Assembly (NCBI RefSeq): GCF_000161455.1
Contig: NZ_CM000745.1
Span: 3,913,462-3,977,461, forward strand
DNA: 64,000 bases
Origin: Bacillus pseudomycoides DSM 12442
Lineage (GTDB): Bacteria; Bacillota; Bacilli; Bacillales; Bacillaceae_G
Reading direction: 5' to 3'
The translations under genes were made by a program, and so were the position numbers. Below are positions 31,877 to 40,917 of this stretch, in pieces; the stretch's first letter is position 1, and every line of letters starts with the position of its first letter. Below the pieces are notes generated by a model, which saw nothing but the letters and a program-made list of their open reading frames with translations, did not search any database and was not told where the DNA came from.

Positions 31877-32815
31877 CTATTTTTTCAACAAACGAAATGC
31901 TTTTTCCGTATTTGCAAAGTGAAGTTTTACAAACTCAGGAAGGTGTTCTTTTCCTAGTTTTTGAATCAATTTAGCTGCGGCAATATCAACTTGCTTGCCC
32001 GCTCCTTTCGGAAGTGGCATACCTGCTTTTTTACTTAGTTCATCAAACTGTTTTACGAATGAGTAACGAGCTAAAATGGAAGCTGCGGCAACTGCTAAAT
32101 GGACACTTTCGCCTTTGGTTGCAAAATACACGTTTTCACGCTGTACTTCTTTTTGTTTTGTTAAGTATTTATAATATGTATCAGGTTGTGTAAATTGGTC
32201 AATTAGGATGCCTTCTGGCTTTGTCGGCGCAATCTTTTTTAGTAAATTTGTAAGAGCTTTATTGTGTAAGAGCGCTTTTAGTTTACCTTGATTGTTCCCT
32301 TTTTCGAACAGTTCGTTATATTTTTCATTATGCAAAACGAGAGAGCTGTAAGGAACAACGCTAAGTAGTTGCTTTGCAATTTCAGCAATTTGCGCATCGT
32401 TTAAATTTTTAGAGTCTTTTACACCAAGTTCTTTTAACAATGGAATTTGCTTTGCATCTACATATACAGCAACAACTGTCATCGGTCCGAAGTAATCTCC
32501 AGTACCTACTTCATCGGATCCTGCTATAGACATTGTTCCAATGGAAGAAGGCGGAGCATAGCGGTGTGAATTTGCTGTTTTCTTAACAGAAGATTTAGGT
32601 GCTTGAGAAACATTTTGCCAACGTGCAGCTTCTTCCTGAGCACGAATACCTTGAAACATTACTTTACCTGATTTATAGGCTGTAATTGTACAAGATGGGA
32701 CTTTTGCCATAAAGACACCGCCTTGCGGAACTTTTGGGCTAATAGCTTGTTTATACTGCTGTTTCATGTCTTCAATTGCTCTAGAACTTGTTTGGATTAC
32801 GATAGAATTTGACAA
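31877..32815 (-). CDS. rnhC: Ribonuclease HIII
   Basis: Cleaves the RNA strand of RNA-DNA hybrids. The 312-residue protein has the N-terminal substrate-binding domain of RNase HIII (SNSIVIQTSSRAIEDMKQQY to about residue 85) and the catalytic domain with GSDEVGTGDYFGPM (metal-binding DEVG, near 98), VKDSKNLND and the later Asp in ILIDQFTQ. I use the TTG at 32815: AAGGAG lies 8 bases upstream and the resulting N-terminus matches other Bacillus enzymes. Divergent from zapA, as in B. subtilis. Confidence 0.94.
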   Translation of the reverse strand: MSNSIVIQTSSRAIEDMKQQYKQAISPKVPQGGVFMAKVPSCTITAYKSGKVMFQGIRAQEEAARWQNVSQAPKSSVKKTANSHRYAPPSSIGTMSIAGSDEVGTGDYFGPMTVVAVYVDAKQIPLLKELGVKDSKNLNDAQIAEIAKQLLSVVPYSSLVLHNEKYNELFEKGNNQGKLKALLHNKALTNLLKKIAPTKPEGILIDQFTQPDTYYKYLTKQKEVQRENVYFATKGESVHLAVAAASILARYSFVKQFDELSKKAGMPLPKGAGKQVDIAAAKLIQKLGKEHLPEFVKLHFANTEKAFRLLKK

Positions 32816-32939
32816 AGTAGTCGCTCCTTTTTTTATATTGTTATTTTTATCATATCGGATTGTTCTTTCTGTTTCCATATTATGATTGTTCATGGTATGA
32901 TAAACTTTAGGATTCTGTACGTGATTGGAGGCCGGTGAG

Positions 32940-33209
32940 TTGTCACAACAAAAGGGAAATAAAAGTCGAATTAATGTAGAAATCTATGGTCAACAATATT
33001 CAGTTGTTGGCGATGAAAGTACAAGTCATATCCGCATGGTAGCAGCGATTGTGGATGATAAAATGCGCGAACTCAATGCCAAGAATCCTTCGCTTGATAC
33101 GAGTAGACTAGCGGTATTGACGGCGGTAAACGTCATACACGATTACATAAAATTAAAAGATGAACATGAAAAATTGAAAGAAAGTATGACAAAAAAAGGA
33201 ATGGAATAA
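32940..33209 (+). CDS. zapA: Cell division protein ZapA
   Basis: Stabilises and bundles FtsZ at mid-cell. The 89-residue protein (SQQKGNKSRINVEIYGQQYS ...) has the N-terminal beta-rich head with VVGDESTSHIRMVAAIVDDKM and a C-terminal coiled coil (YIKLKDEHEKLKESMTKK). The TTG at 32940 is the likely start: GGAGG ends 8 bases earlier. It is followed after 3 bases by cvpA, so the two genes are translationally close and part of one operon running on to polX and mutS2. Confidence 0.92.
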   Translation: MSQQKGNKSRINVEIYGQQYSVVGDESTSHIRMVAAIVDDKMRELNAKNPSLDTSRLAVLTAVNVIHDYIKLKDEHEKLKESMTKKGME

Positions 33210-33212
33210 AAC

Positions 33213-33752
33213 ATGATTGATATTATTATCATTTTACTGCTTGTTATGGGATTTTTCCTTGGTTTAAAAAGAGGATTTGTCCTGCAACTTGTAAAGTTAA
33301 CAAGCTTTATTATCGCATACCTTGTTGCATACTGGTACTGCAAAGATTTAGCACCAACGTTTGAGAAATTTATTCCATATCCATTTGATAAGAATGTATC
33401 TGTTCCAGAATGGATTGATGCGAATAATATCGAAGCAGTATTCTATCAAGCAATTGCGTTCATTGTATTATTTATTATTACAAGAATCGCACTTTCATTG
33501 CTTGGGAATTTGCTGAATATGTTTACAGAAATCCCAGTTATAAAACAGGTGAATGCGTTTGCTGGGGCACTTCTTGGCTTTTTAGAAGTGTACATTATTT
33601 TGTTTGTCTTAATTATTATTGGAACAATTCTTCCGATTGAACAAGTACAAACGCCACTGCAAAAATCATCAATCAGCAAAATAATTGTAGACGATACACC
33701 GATTCTTTCTGAAAAGGTGAAGGAACTATGGCAGACAGGTAGCAAAGTATAA
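33213..33752 (+). CDS. yshB: CvpA family membrane protein (YshB)
   Basis: Integral membrane protein of 179 residues with four hydrophobic helices (about 2-32, 62-92, 100-130 region) of the CvpA family, named for colicin V production in E. coli but of unclear molecular role. It corresponds to B. subtilis yshB between zapA and polX. The ATG lies 3 bases after the zapA stop, with GGAATGGA as the weak site inside zapA. A terminator-like hairpin follows. Confidence 0.88.
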   Translation: MIDIIIILLLVMGFFLGLKRGFVLQLVKLTSFIIAYLVAYWYCKDLAPTFEKFIPYPFDKNVSVPEWIDANNIEAVFYQAIAFIVLFIITRIALSLLGNLLNMFTEIPVIKQVNAFAGALLGFLEVYIILFVLIIIGTILPIEQVQTPLQKSSISKIIVDDTPILSEKVKELWQTGSKV

Positions 33753-33784
33753 CTTCTCTTTTCTCTGAAAGAGAAGTTTTTTCT
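33751..33784 (+). terminator. Hairpin after cvpA
   Basis: AACTTCTCTTTCT-like stem: ACTTCTCTTT / GAAAGAGAAGT followed by TTTTTT. It overlaps the cvpA stop and would end or attenuate transcription before polX. Confidence 0.7.
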
Positions 33785-33806
33785 ATGAAAGAAAGGCGGG
33801 GCAAGA

Positions 33807-35525
33807 ATGAAAGTAAATAAAAAACAAGTGATTAAATTACTGGAGACAATCGGCCTTTTTATGGAACTTAAGGGCGCAAATCCATTTAAAATATCCGCAT
33901 TTCGTAAAGCGGCAGCAGCATTAGAAAGCGATGATCGTAGTCTTTCTGAAATTGAAGATTTTACAAAGATTCCGGGCATTGGAAAAGGAACAGCGGCAGT
34001 TATTCAAGAATATATTGAAGCGGGAACTTCAGAAGTATTGGAGGAACTTGAAAAAGAAGTGCCGAGCAGCCTATTACCATTATTAAAATTACCGGGGCTT
34101 GGTGGCAAGAAAGTAGCAAAGTTGTACAAAGAGCTTGGCATTATTGATATGGAAACATTGCAAAGGGCTTGTGAAGAAAATAAAGTACAGGTATTAGCAG
34201 GGTTCGGTAAGAAAACGGAAGAGAAAATATTAGAAGCGATTGCTCAAGTTGGATCTCGTCCAGAGCGTTTACCGATTGCAATGGTCCTACCTATTGCCGG
34301 GGAAATAGAAGAGAAATTGTCGAATATCCAGGAAATTGTTCGATTCTCTCGCGCTGGTAGTTTACGACGCGTTCGCGAAACAGTGAAAGATTTAGATTTC
34401 ATCATCGCAACGACAGAGCCAGCAGCGGTACGTGAACATTTATTACAGTTTGATAATATGATTGAAGTCATTGCAAGCGGTGATACAAAAGTATCCGTTC
34501 GACTTCAATATGAATATGATATTTCGATTGATTTCCGTCTTGTAAAACCTGAGGAATTTATTACAACTCTTCATCATTTCACAGGTTCAAAAGATCATAA
34601 CGTAAGAATGCGCCAAATTGCGAAAGATAAAGGTGAAAAGATTAGTGAGTACGGTGTGGAAAACTTAGAAACGGGTGAAGTGAAGACGTTTGAAACAGAA
34701 GAAGCATTTTTTGCTCATTTTGGATTGCCGTTCATTCCACCAGAAGTACGTGAAGATGGAAAAGAGGTCGAATTAATTAAAGAATATCCGAATTTAATTC
34801 AGTTCTCTGACATACAAGGTGATTTACATATGCATACAACATGGAGCGACGGTGCTTTTTCCATTGAAGAAATGGTACAAGCGTGCCGAGGGCGTGGGTA
34901 TAAATTTATGGCAATTACTGATCACTCGCAATATTTGAAAGTAGCAAATGGTTTAACGAAAGAGCGTCTTCGTGAACAAGGAAAAGAGATTGAGCGCATT
35001 AACGAAAAATACCCGGATATCACAATTTTACGCGGAATCGAAATGGACATTTTACCAGATGCAACGCTAGATTTTGATGATGAAGTATTAGCAGAACTTG
35101 ATTATGTAATTGGTGCAATCCACTCTAGTTTCTCACAAGACCGTGAAACGATTATGAAACGTTTGCGCACAGCAATTGAAAATAAGCATGTTACAATGAT
35201 TGCCCACCCAACAGGTCGTCTCCTTGGACGACGCGAAGGGTATGATGTAGATACAGATTTACTCATTGAACTTGCGAAAGAAACAGATACAGTTTTAGAG
35301 TTAAATGCGAATCCGAACCGATTAGATTTAAGCGCAAAATTACTAAAGCAAGCGCAAGATGCTGGTGTGAAAGTAGCAATTAATACCGATGCTCATACAC
35401 TTGAAATGTTAGAAGATATGGAAACAGGTGTAGCGGCAGCACGTAAAGGCTGGATTCAAAAAGATACTGTGATTAACACATGGGATATTAAACGTTTATT
35501 AGATTTTATTAAACGGAATAAGTAA
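33807..35525 (+). CDS. polX: DNA polymerase/3'-5' exonuclease PolX
   Basis: Family X repair polymerase with a fused PHP exonuclease, 572 residues. N-terminal helix-hairpin-helix segments (FTKIPGIGKGTAAVIQEY, LKLPGLGGKKVAKLY) precede the nucleotidyltransferase core with GSLRRVRETVKDLDF (two metal Asp) and the third Asp in SIDFRLV. The C-terminal PHP domain from about 335 has the metal ligands LHMHTTWSDG, TDHSQ, GIEMDI, GAIHSSF, AHPTGR and NTDAHTLE. It acts in base excision repair and AP-site processing. It lies between cvpA and mutS2, as in B. subtilis (yshC). Confidence 0.95.
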   Translation: MKVNKKQVIKLLETIGLFMELKGANPFKISAFRKAAAALESDDRSLSEIEDFTKIPGIGKGTAAVIQEYIEAGTSEVLEELEKEVPSSLLPLLKLPGLGGKKVAKLYKELGIIDMETLQRACEENKVQVLAGFGKKTEEKILEAIAQVGSRPERLPIAMVLPIAGEIEEKLSNIQEIVRFSRAGSLRRVRETVKDLDFIIATTEPAAVREHLLQFDNMIEVIASGDTKVSVRLQYEYDISIDFRLVKPEEFITTLHHFTGSKDHNVRMRQIAKDKGEKISEYGVENLETGEVKTFETEEAFFAHFGLPFIPPEVREDGKEVELIKEYPNLIQFSDIQGDLHMHTTWSDGAFSIEEMVQACRGRGYKFMAITDHSQYLKVANGLTKERLREQGKEIERINEKYPDITILRGIEMDILPDATLDFDDEVLAELDYVIGAIHSSFSQDRETIMKRLRTAIENKHVTMIAHPTGRLLGRREGYDVDTDLLIELAKETDTVLELNANPNRLDLSAKLLKQAQDAGVKVAINTDAHTLEMLEDMETGVAAARKGWIQKDTVINTWDIKRLLDFIKRNK

Positions 35526-35546
35526 CACAAGGGGGACAGGCAACTT

Positions 35547-37907
35547 ATGTTAGAACGAACGTTGCGTGTATTAGAATATAACAAAGTAAAAGAACAATTA
35601 CTTGAGCATGTTGCTTCTTCACTTGGTCGTGATAAAGTGAAGAGCCTTGTGCCAAGTACAGATTTTGAAGAAATTGTAGAAATGCAAGAGACAACGGATG
35701 AAGCAGCAAAAGTCATTCGCTTAAAAGGACATGTGCCGCTCGGTGGGATTTTTGATATTCGTCCAAATGTAAAACGTGCGAAAATTGGAAGTATGTTAAG
35801 TCCACATGAACTTCTTGATATTGCAAGTACGATGTATGGTAGCCGCCAAATGAAGCGATTTATTGAAGATATGGTTGATAATGGCGTAGAGCTTCCAATC
35901 TTAGAAACCTATGTGGCGCAAATTGTGTCTCTATATGATTTAGAAAAGAAAATTACAAGCTGCATTGGTGATGGTGGCGAAGTAGTTGATAGTGCCAGTG
36001 ATAAACTGCGCGGTATCCGTAACCAAATCCGTACTGCGGAAAGCCGCATTCGTGAGAAACTTGAAAATATGACGCGATCTTCTAATGCACAGAAGATGCT
36101 ATCAGATGCAATCGTAACAATTCGTAATGATCGCTATGTAATTCCTGTGAAGCAAGAATACCGCGGTGTTTATGGTGGTATTGTTCATGACCAATCGGCA
36201 TCTGGACAAACGTTATTTATTGAGCCACAAGTCATTGTGGAACTAAATAACGCATTGCAAGAAGCACGCGTGAAAGAAAAACAAGAAGTAGAGCGCATCT
36301 TAATGGTGTTAACAGAAGAAGTAGCACTAGAAGCAGATACTGTATTAGCAAACGTAGAGGTTATTGCGAATCTTGATTTCATTTTTGCGAGAGCATTTTA
36401 TGCAAAGCGAATCAAAGCTACAAAACCAATTGTAAATAATGAACGCTATATGAATTTAAGACAAGCACGTCATCCGCTTATCGACCCGGAAATCATTGTG
36501 CCAAACGATATTATGCTTGGTAAAGACTTCACAACAATCGTTATTACAGGTCCGAATACAGGTGGTAAGACAGTTACATTAAAAACAGTCGGTATCTGTG
36601 TATTAATGGCGCAATCTGGCCTTCATATTCCAGTATTAGACGAATCTGAGATTTGTGTGTTTAAAAACATTTTTGCTGATATCGGTGATGAACAATCGAT
36701 TGAACAAAGCTTAAGTACGTTCTCCTCACATATGGTGAACATTGTAGATATTTTAGAAAAAGCTGACTTTGAAAGCTTAGTATTATTCGATGAATTAGGT
36801 GCCGGAACAGACCCACAAGAAGGGGCTGCGCTTGCCATTTCAATCTTAGATGAAGTATACAACCGCGGAGCGCGCGTTGTCGCAACAACGCATTATCCAG
36901 AGCTAAAAGCATATGGTTACAATCGTGAACAAGTTATTAACGCAAGTGTTGAGTTTGATGTAAATACATTAAGCCCAACGTATAAATTATTAATCGGTGT
37001 ACCAGGACGCAGTAACGCTTTTGAAATTTCCAAACGCCTTGGATTATCTGATCGCGTGATTGACCGTGCTCGTAATCATATTGGTACAGATACGAATAAA
37101 ATCGAAAATATGATTGCGAAGCTAGAAGAAAGTCAAAAAAATGCAGAGCGCGAATGGAACGAAGCAGAAGAGCATCGTAAACAATCTGAAAAACTTCATC
37201 GTGAATTACAGCGTCAAATCATTGAATTTAACGATGAGCGTGATGAAAGATTATTAAAAGCGCAAAAAGAGGGCGAAGAAAAAGTAGAAGCTGCGAAAAA
37301 AGAAGCAGAAGGTATCATTCATGAACTTCGTCAACTGCGTAAAGCGCAGCTTGCAAACGTGAAAGATCATGAGCTCATTGAAGCGAAAAGTCGTCTAGAA
37401 GGGGCAGCGCCAGAGCTTGTGAAAAAACAAAGAGTAAAAGTGAAAAACACAGCGCCAAAACAACAATTGCGAGCAGGCGACGAAGTGAAAGTATTAACAT
37501 TCGGTCAAAAAGGACAGCTGCTGAAAAAAGTAAGCGATAATGAGTGGAACGTCCAAATTGGTATTCTGAAGATGAAAGTGAAAGAATCCGATATGGAGTA
37601 CATTAATACGCCACAACCGGTTGAGAAGAAAGCAGTCGCGACTGTTAAGGGAAGAGACTATCACGTTTCCTTAGAGCTTGACCTTCGTGGCGAGCGTTTT
37701 GAAAATGCGATGATGCGCGTTGAAAAATATTTAGATGATGCACAGCTTGCAAACTATCCGCGTGTATCCATCATTCACGGAAAAGGAACAGGAGCACTTC
37801 GCCAAGGTGTACAAGACTACTTGAAAAAACATCGCGGCGTGAAAAACTACCGTTACGGTGACATGGGCGAGGGAGGCCTAGGCGTAACAGTTGTCGAATT
37901 AAAATAA
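35547..37907 (+). CDS. mutS2: MutS2 (recombination/ribosome-rescue ATPase with Smr domain)
   Basis: The 786-residue protein lacks the mismatch-recognition domains of MutS and begins with the core/clamp region. ATPase motifs are GPNTGGKTV (near 334-342), LVLFDELGAGTDPQEGAAL (Walker B, near 413) and ATTHYPELKAYG. A long charged coiled coil (about 515-640) leads to a KOW-like segment and the C-terminal Smr nuclease domain with LDLRGER and HGKGTGALRQGV. Bacillus MutS2 has been linked both to recombination control and to splitting of collided ribosomes; which role dominates cannot be told here. Confidence 0.95.
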   Translation: MLERTLRVLEYNKVKEQLLEHVASSLGRDKVKSLVPSTDFEEIVEMQETTDEAAKVIRLKGHVPLGGIFDIRPNVKRAKIGSMLSPHELLDIASTMYGSRQMKRFIEDMVDNGVELPILETYVAQIVSLYDLEKKITSCIGDGGEVVDSASDKLRGIRNQIRTAESRIREKLENMTRSSNAQKMLSDAIVTIRNDRYVIPVKQEYRGVYGGIVHDQSASGQTLFIEPQVIVELNNALQEARVKEKQEVERILMVLTEEVALEADTVLANVEVIANLDFIFARAFYAKRIKATKPIVNNERYMNLRQARHPLIDPEIIVPNDIMLGKDFTTIVITGPNTGGKTVTLKTVGICVLMAQSGLHIPVLDESEICVFKNIFADIGDEQSIEQSLSTFSSHMVNIVDILEKADFESLVLFDELGAGTDPQEGAALAISILDEVYNRGARVVATTHYPELKAYGYNREQVINASVEFDVNTLSPTYKLLIGVPGRSNAFEISKRLGLSDRVIDRARNHIGTDTNKIENMIAKLEESQKNAEREWNEAEEHRKQSEKLHRELQRQIIEFNDERDERLLKAQKEGEEKVEAAKKEAEGIIHELRQLRKAQLANVKDHELIEAKSRLEGAAPELVKKQRVKVKNTAPKQQLRAGDEVKVLTFGQKGQLLKKVSDNEWNVQIGILKMKVKESDMEYINTPQPVEKKAVATVKGRDYHVSLELDLRGERFENAMMRVEKYLDDAQLANYPRVSIIHGKGTGALRQGVQDYLKKHRGVKNYRYGDMGEGGLGVTVVELK

Positions 37908-37938
37908 CACAAAACCAAGCAAAAGGGGAAACCATTAT

Positions 37939-38031
37939 ATGTTTATGGACAAACTTGCAAAAGTATTGTTAGCTTGTTGCGGAATATTTTTGGTGATTGG
38001 GGTTATTTATTTAGTGGTTTTTGCGAAGTAA
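37939..38031 (+). CDS. Single-pass small membrane protein (30 residues)
   Basis: MFMDKLAKVLLACCGIFLVI followed by GVIYLVVFAK: a short basic start, one hydrophobic helix with a double Cys, and a Lys at the end. AAAAGGGGAA is an acceptable ribosome binding site 7 bases upstream, and a terminator follows within 2 bases. It is 31 bases behind mutS2 and probably read with it. No family recognised; being this short, it needs experimental support. Confidence 0.5.
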   Translation: MFMDKLAKVLLACCGIFLVIGVIYLVVFAK

Positions 38032-38032
38032 G

Positions 38033-38078
38033 GGAGCGTCAATCTCGGCATCAGTATACCGCCTGAGATTGATGCTTT
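38033..38078 (+). terminator. Rho-independent terminator after mutS2 and the small membrane gene
   Basis: AGCGTCAATCTC pairs with GAGATTGATGCT (one mismatch) across about 18 bases, followed by TTTTTCTTTT. Confidence 0.75.
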
Positions 38079-38116
38079 TTCTTTTCGGATAATCTATAAG
38101 AAAAAAGGAATATGAC

Positions 38117-38806
38117 ATGAAAATTAACCAATTTATAAGCGAAGCATTATCCTGCTCAAGGCGAGAAACAGACCGCCTTATTAAAGCGGACCTCGTGGCA
38201 ATTAACGGTGAAGTGTGTAAGCACGGTACGATTGTTACAGAGAATGATATTGTAATGATTGATGGCAAAACGATTGAAAAAGAGGACAAAGAAAAAATCT
38301 ACATTGCCTTCCATAAACCAGTTGGCATTACTTGTACAGCTGCGGATCATATTGACGGGAATATCATCGAGTATATCAATCATCCCGAAAGAATCTTTCC
38401 AGTTGGCCGCTTAGATAAAGCGTCGGAAGGATTGATTTTGTTAACGAATGATGGAAGGATTGCCAATCAAATTTTACACGGAGATTATGAGCATGAAAAA
38501 GAATATATTGTAACGGTCGATAAGCCATTTACAGATTGGTTTATTGACGGAATGTCCCGTGGCGTGAAGATTAAAGATGGAATAACGAAGCAGTGTAAAG
38601 TGACACGAGTAAATAGTTCTACATTTCGAATTATTTTAACGCAAGGAATGAACAGACAAATTCGTCGAATGAGCCGTGCTTTTGGATATACAGTAACAAA
38701 ACTGAAGCGCGTACGAATTATGAATATTAAGCTTGATGGATTAGAGGCTGGAGAGTGGCGGAATGTCACAGTGCAAGAGTTACAGGAATTATTGAAGCAG
38801 TTATAG
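38117..38806 (+). CDS. rluF: RNA pseudouridine synthase, RluF/RsuA family
   Basis: Isomerises uridine to pseudouridine in RNA. The 229-residue protein has an N-terminal S4 RNA-binding domain (MKINQFISEALSCSRRETDR ... ADLVAINGE) and the RsuA/RluB/E/F catalytic domain with the active-site Asp in GRLDKASEGLILLTNDG (near 100) and the late motif QGMNRQIRRM (near 178). It is most similar in layout to the RluF group that modifies 23S rRNA; the exact site is not established. It is monocistronic and not part of the B. subtilis order here. Confidence 0.87.
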   Translation: MKINQFISEALSCSRRETDRLIKADLVAINGEVCKHGTIVTENDIVMIDGKTIEKEDKEKIYIAFHKPVGITCTAADHIDGNIIEYINHPERIFPVGRLDKASEGLILLTNDGRIANQILHGDYEHEKEYIVTVDKPFTDWFIDGMSRGVKIKDGITKQCKVTRVNSSTFRIILTQGMNRQIRRMSRAFGYTVTKLKRVRIMNIKLDGLEAGEWRNVTVQELQELLKQL

Positions 38807-38843
38807 TTGTTTTTCTGTGTTTATTTTTAAAAAAATAAAACTA

Positions 38844-38872
38844 TTGATTTTTTTAAAAATAGCCCATATAAT
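38844..38872 (+). promoter_or_regulatory. Sigma-A promoter of the brnQ-family gene
   Basis: TTGATT at 38844-38849 and TATAAT at 38867-38872 with a 17-base spacer; the transcript would begin near 38879 and read the T-box leader. Confidence 0.75.
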
Positions 38873-38909
38873 AAAAAACAACAATATTCGACAATATATT
38901 TTATAAAAG

Positions 38910-39173
38910 TAATGATGAGGACACGAGTTATTTTTTACGATTCTCAGAGAGGGGAGCCTTAGGCTGTGAGCTTCCTAATACGAAAAGATACACTTACCAC
39001 CTCTAAACTTCAAGAGTGAACGGCATGATGCATTGTAATTCTTGACGGATAAAACCGTTATCAATTTACACGAGCTATAAAATGAGTTTATTTCGTTATA
39101 CATTCATTTTATTAGAATAAGGGTGGAACCACGATTTCAACACTCGTCCCTTTGTTAGGGACGAGTGTTTTTT
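38910..39173 (+). promoter_or_regulatory. T-box riboswitch with threonine (ACC) specifier upstream of a BrnQ-family permease
   Basis: The leader is very close to the thrS leader at 9290-9532: same GATGAGGACA start, CTCAGAGAGGGGAGCC and GTGAGCTTCCTAATACG apical sequences, then ACTTACCACCTCTAAACTT. By alignment with the thrS, pheS and asnS leaders the specifier is ACC at 38996-38998, directly followed by ACCTCT. T-box AGGGTGGAACCACG is at 39120-39133, and the terminator ACACTCGTCCCT / AGGGACGAGTGT with T run ends at 39173. Uncharged tRNA-Thr should therefore switch on the permease gene. Confidence 0.93.
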
Positions 39174-39273
39174 GCGTTCTTTTATAGGGGAAGTAGGATT
39201 GAAAGAGGAAATGTAACGAGTTTTTATTTCTGAATATTTTGTCTATTTATTGATTTTTAGGAGGTAAATGAAA

Positions 39274-40599
39274 ATGAAATCATCTTTAAAGTTATCTGAG
39301 ATGTTTGCAATAAGTTTAATGTTATTTGCACTATTCTTCGGCGCAGGTAATATGATTTTTCCACCAGCGTTAGGACAAGGTGCTGGAACAGATGTATGGA
39401 TTGCGTTGTTTGGTTTTATCATTACAGGGGTAGGACTTCCTTTACTAGGGGTTATTGTCATTGCTTTAAAAGGAGATATCAATGAATTAGCAGGTCGCGT
39501 GCATCCGTTATTTGCACTTGTTTTTACAGTTGCGATTTATTTATGTTTAGGTGTATTTGTCAGCGTTCCGCGTACAGGAACGGTTGCTTATGAGATGGGA
39601 GTCGCTCCATTTTTATCAAGTTCAGTAGCGAGCCAAGCATATCCACTTGTTATCTTTACATTCATTTTCTTTGCAGTTACTTTCTATTTAGCATTAAACC
39701 CTTCAAAATTAGTAGGGCGCATCGGAAAAGTATTAACACCAATTTTATTAGCTGTCATTGCAATTATTGTTATTAAAGCACTTATTACACCAATTGGAGA
39801 GTTCGGTGCACCGACAGAAACATACAAAGATCCACTGTTTAAAGGATTTATTGATGGATATTTAACATTAGACGGATTAGCAGCACTTGTTTTCGGAAAT
39901 GTGGTTATCAATGCTTTAAAAGGAAAAGGGATTACAAATAAGAAAAGTATTGCGAAAGTAACAATCTTTGCAGGAATTATTGCAGCACTTGGCTTACTTA
40001 TCGTTTACTTAGCACTCGCTTACCTTGGGGCTTCTAGTGTATCGCTTGGAATGGGAGAAAACGGCGGTGTTATTTTAACAAACGTTGTTCATCATTTATT
40101 TGGAAATTACGGCACACTACTACTTGGGGTAGCAATTGCGGCTGCATGTTTAACAACTTCTGTTGGGATTGTCGCAGCTTGTGGAGATTTTTTCTCAGCA
40201 CTACTACCAAAGCTGTCTTATCAAAAAGTTGTTTTTATCTTCTGCGTGTTAGCATTTATGGTAGCAAACCTAGGTTTAACACAATTAAATGCATTAGCAT
40301 TACCAATCTTAATAGCAATCTATCCAATTGGAATCGTATTAATCATATTATCGCTAATTGAAAATTACCTTCGTATCCCGTTGGCAATGTATGTGGGTGG
40401 TATTATAGGAGCATTTGTTATTAGCTTTTTCGATGGATTAAATAATGCACACATTCAAATTGCAGCATTAGCGCCGATTTTAGAAAAAGTTCCGTTTTAT
40501 AGTGTAGGGATTGGATGGTTAATTCCAGGAATGATCGGTATGTTTGTTGGGTATGTTGTTTCGGCTTTTCAGAAGCGAGAAGTTGTTGTAGGGAAATAA
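39274..40599 (+). CDS. BrnQ/LIVCS family amino-acid permease, predicted threonine-responsive
   Basis: Cation-coupled amino-acid carrier of 441 residues with about 12 membrane helices. The N-terminus (LFALFFGAGNMIFPPALGQ) and segments such as SVPRTGTVAYEMG and CLTTSVGIVAACGDFF are typical of the BrnQ (branched-chain amino acid:cation symporter) family. Its leader, however, is a T-box reading ACC, so it is regulated by threonine supply. Either threonine is a substrate or the permease feeds a pathway in which threonine is limiting. ATG 39274 is used (AGGAGG 9 bases upstream); ATG 39268 is only 3 bases from it. A terminator follows. Confidence 0.88.
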   Translation: MKSSLKLSEMFAISLMLFALFFGAGNMIFPPALGQGAGTDVWIALFGFIITGVGLPLLGVIVIALKGDINELAGRVHPLFALVFTVAIYLCLGVFVSVPRTGTVAYEMGVAPFLSSSVASQAYPLVIFTFIFFAVTFYLALNPSKLVGRIGKVLTPILLAVIAIIVIKALITPIGEFGAPTETYKDPLFKGFIDGYLTLDGLAALVFGNVVINALKGKGITNKKSIAKVTIFAGIIAALGLLIVYLALAYLGASSVSLGMGENGGVILTNVVHHLFGNYGTLLLGVAIAAACLTTSVGIVAACGDFFSALLPKLSYQKVVFIFCVLAFMVANLGLTQLNALALPILIAIYPIGIVLIILSLIENYLRIPLAMYVGGIIGAFVISFFDGLNNAHIQIAALAPILEKVPFYSVGIGWLIPGMIGMFVGYVVSAFQKREVVVGK

Positions 40600-40602
40600 G
40601 GT

Positions 40603-40638
40603 AAAGAGGCTTTCTTTGAAAGAAAGTCTCTTTTTTTT
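40603..40638 (+). terminator. Rho-independent terminator after the brnQ-family gene
   Basis: AAAGAGGCTTTCTTT / GAAAGAAAGTCTCTTT pairing with a minimal loop and an eight-T run. Confidence 0.8.
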
Positions 40639-40682
40639 GTAGAAAAGCTTACATATATAGAAAGTGAGATGTTGGGAAATGT

Positions 40683-40775
40683 ACCCCGCATTACTGCCTG
40701 TAAAAGCCCGATTGGTGAGGGCCAATAATCAGTGGGGGATGAAGAAAATCCCCACCGATTAAAGTTTCACTTTAT
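40683..40775 (-). repeat. bcr1 repeat, copy lacking its right half
   Basis: On the minus strand: ATAAAGTGAAACTTTAATC, then the hairpin GTGGGGATTTTCTTCATCCC ... and CCCTCACCAATCGGGCTTTTAC as in the complete copy at 41631-41789; after GGCAGT it jumps to a short AATGCGGGG end, so about 65 bases are missing. TTTAT marks the 40771-40775 end. It is inverted relative to the complete copy 856 bases away. Confidence 0.8.
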
Positions 40776-40917
40776 CTAAATCTATTGTTCATTGACGAAG
40801 GAGTTTTCAAGCTAAAAAAGACTGTCATTTTATTAATCCTTGTTTGTAACACCTATTCAGTTTCACCCACATAATATAATATCGTCGTTCAATAAAGTTT
40901 GAGGAGGAATACACCTT

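Noticed and set aside
33446..33979. 177-codon minus-strand frame
   Set aside because: Spans cvpA, its terminator and the start of polX in antisense, without a plausible start.
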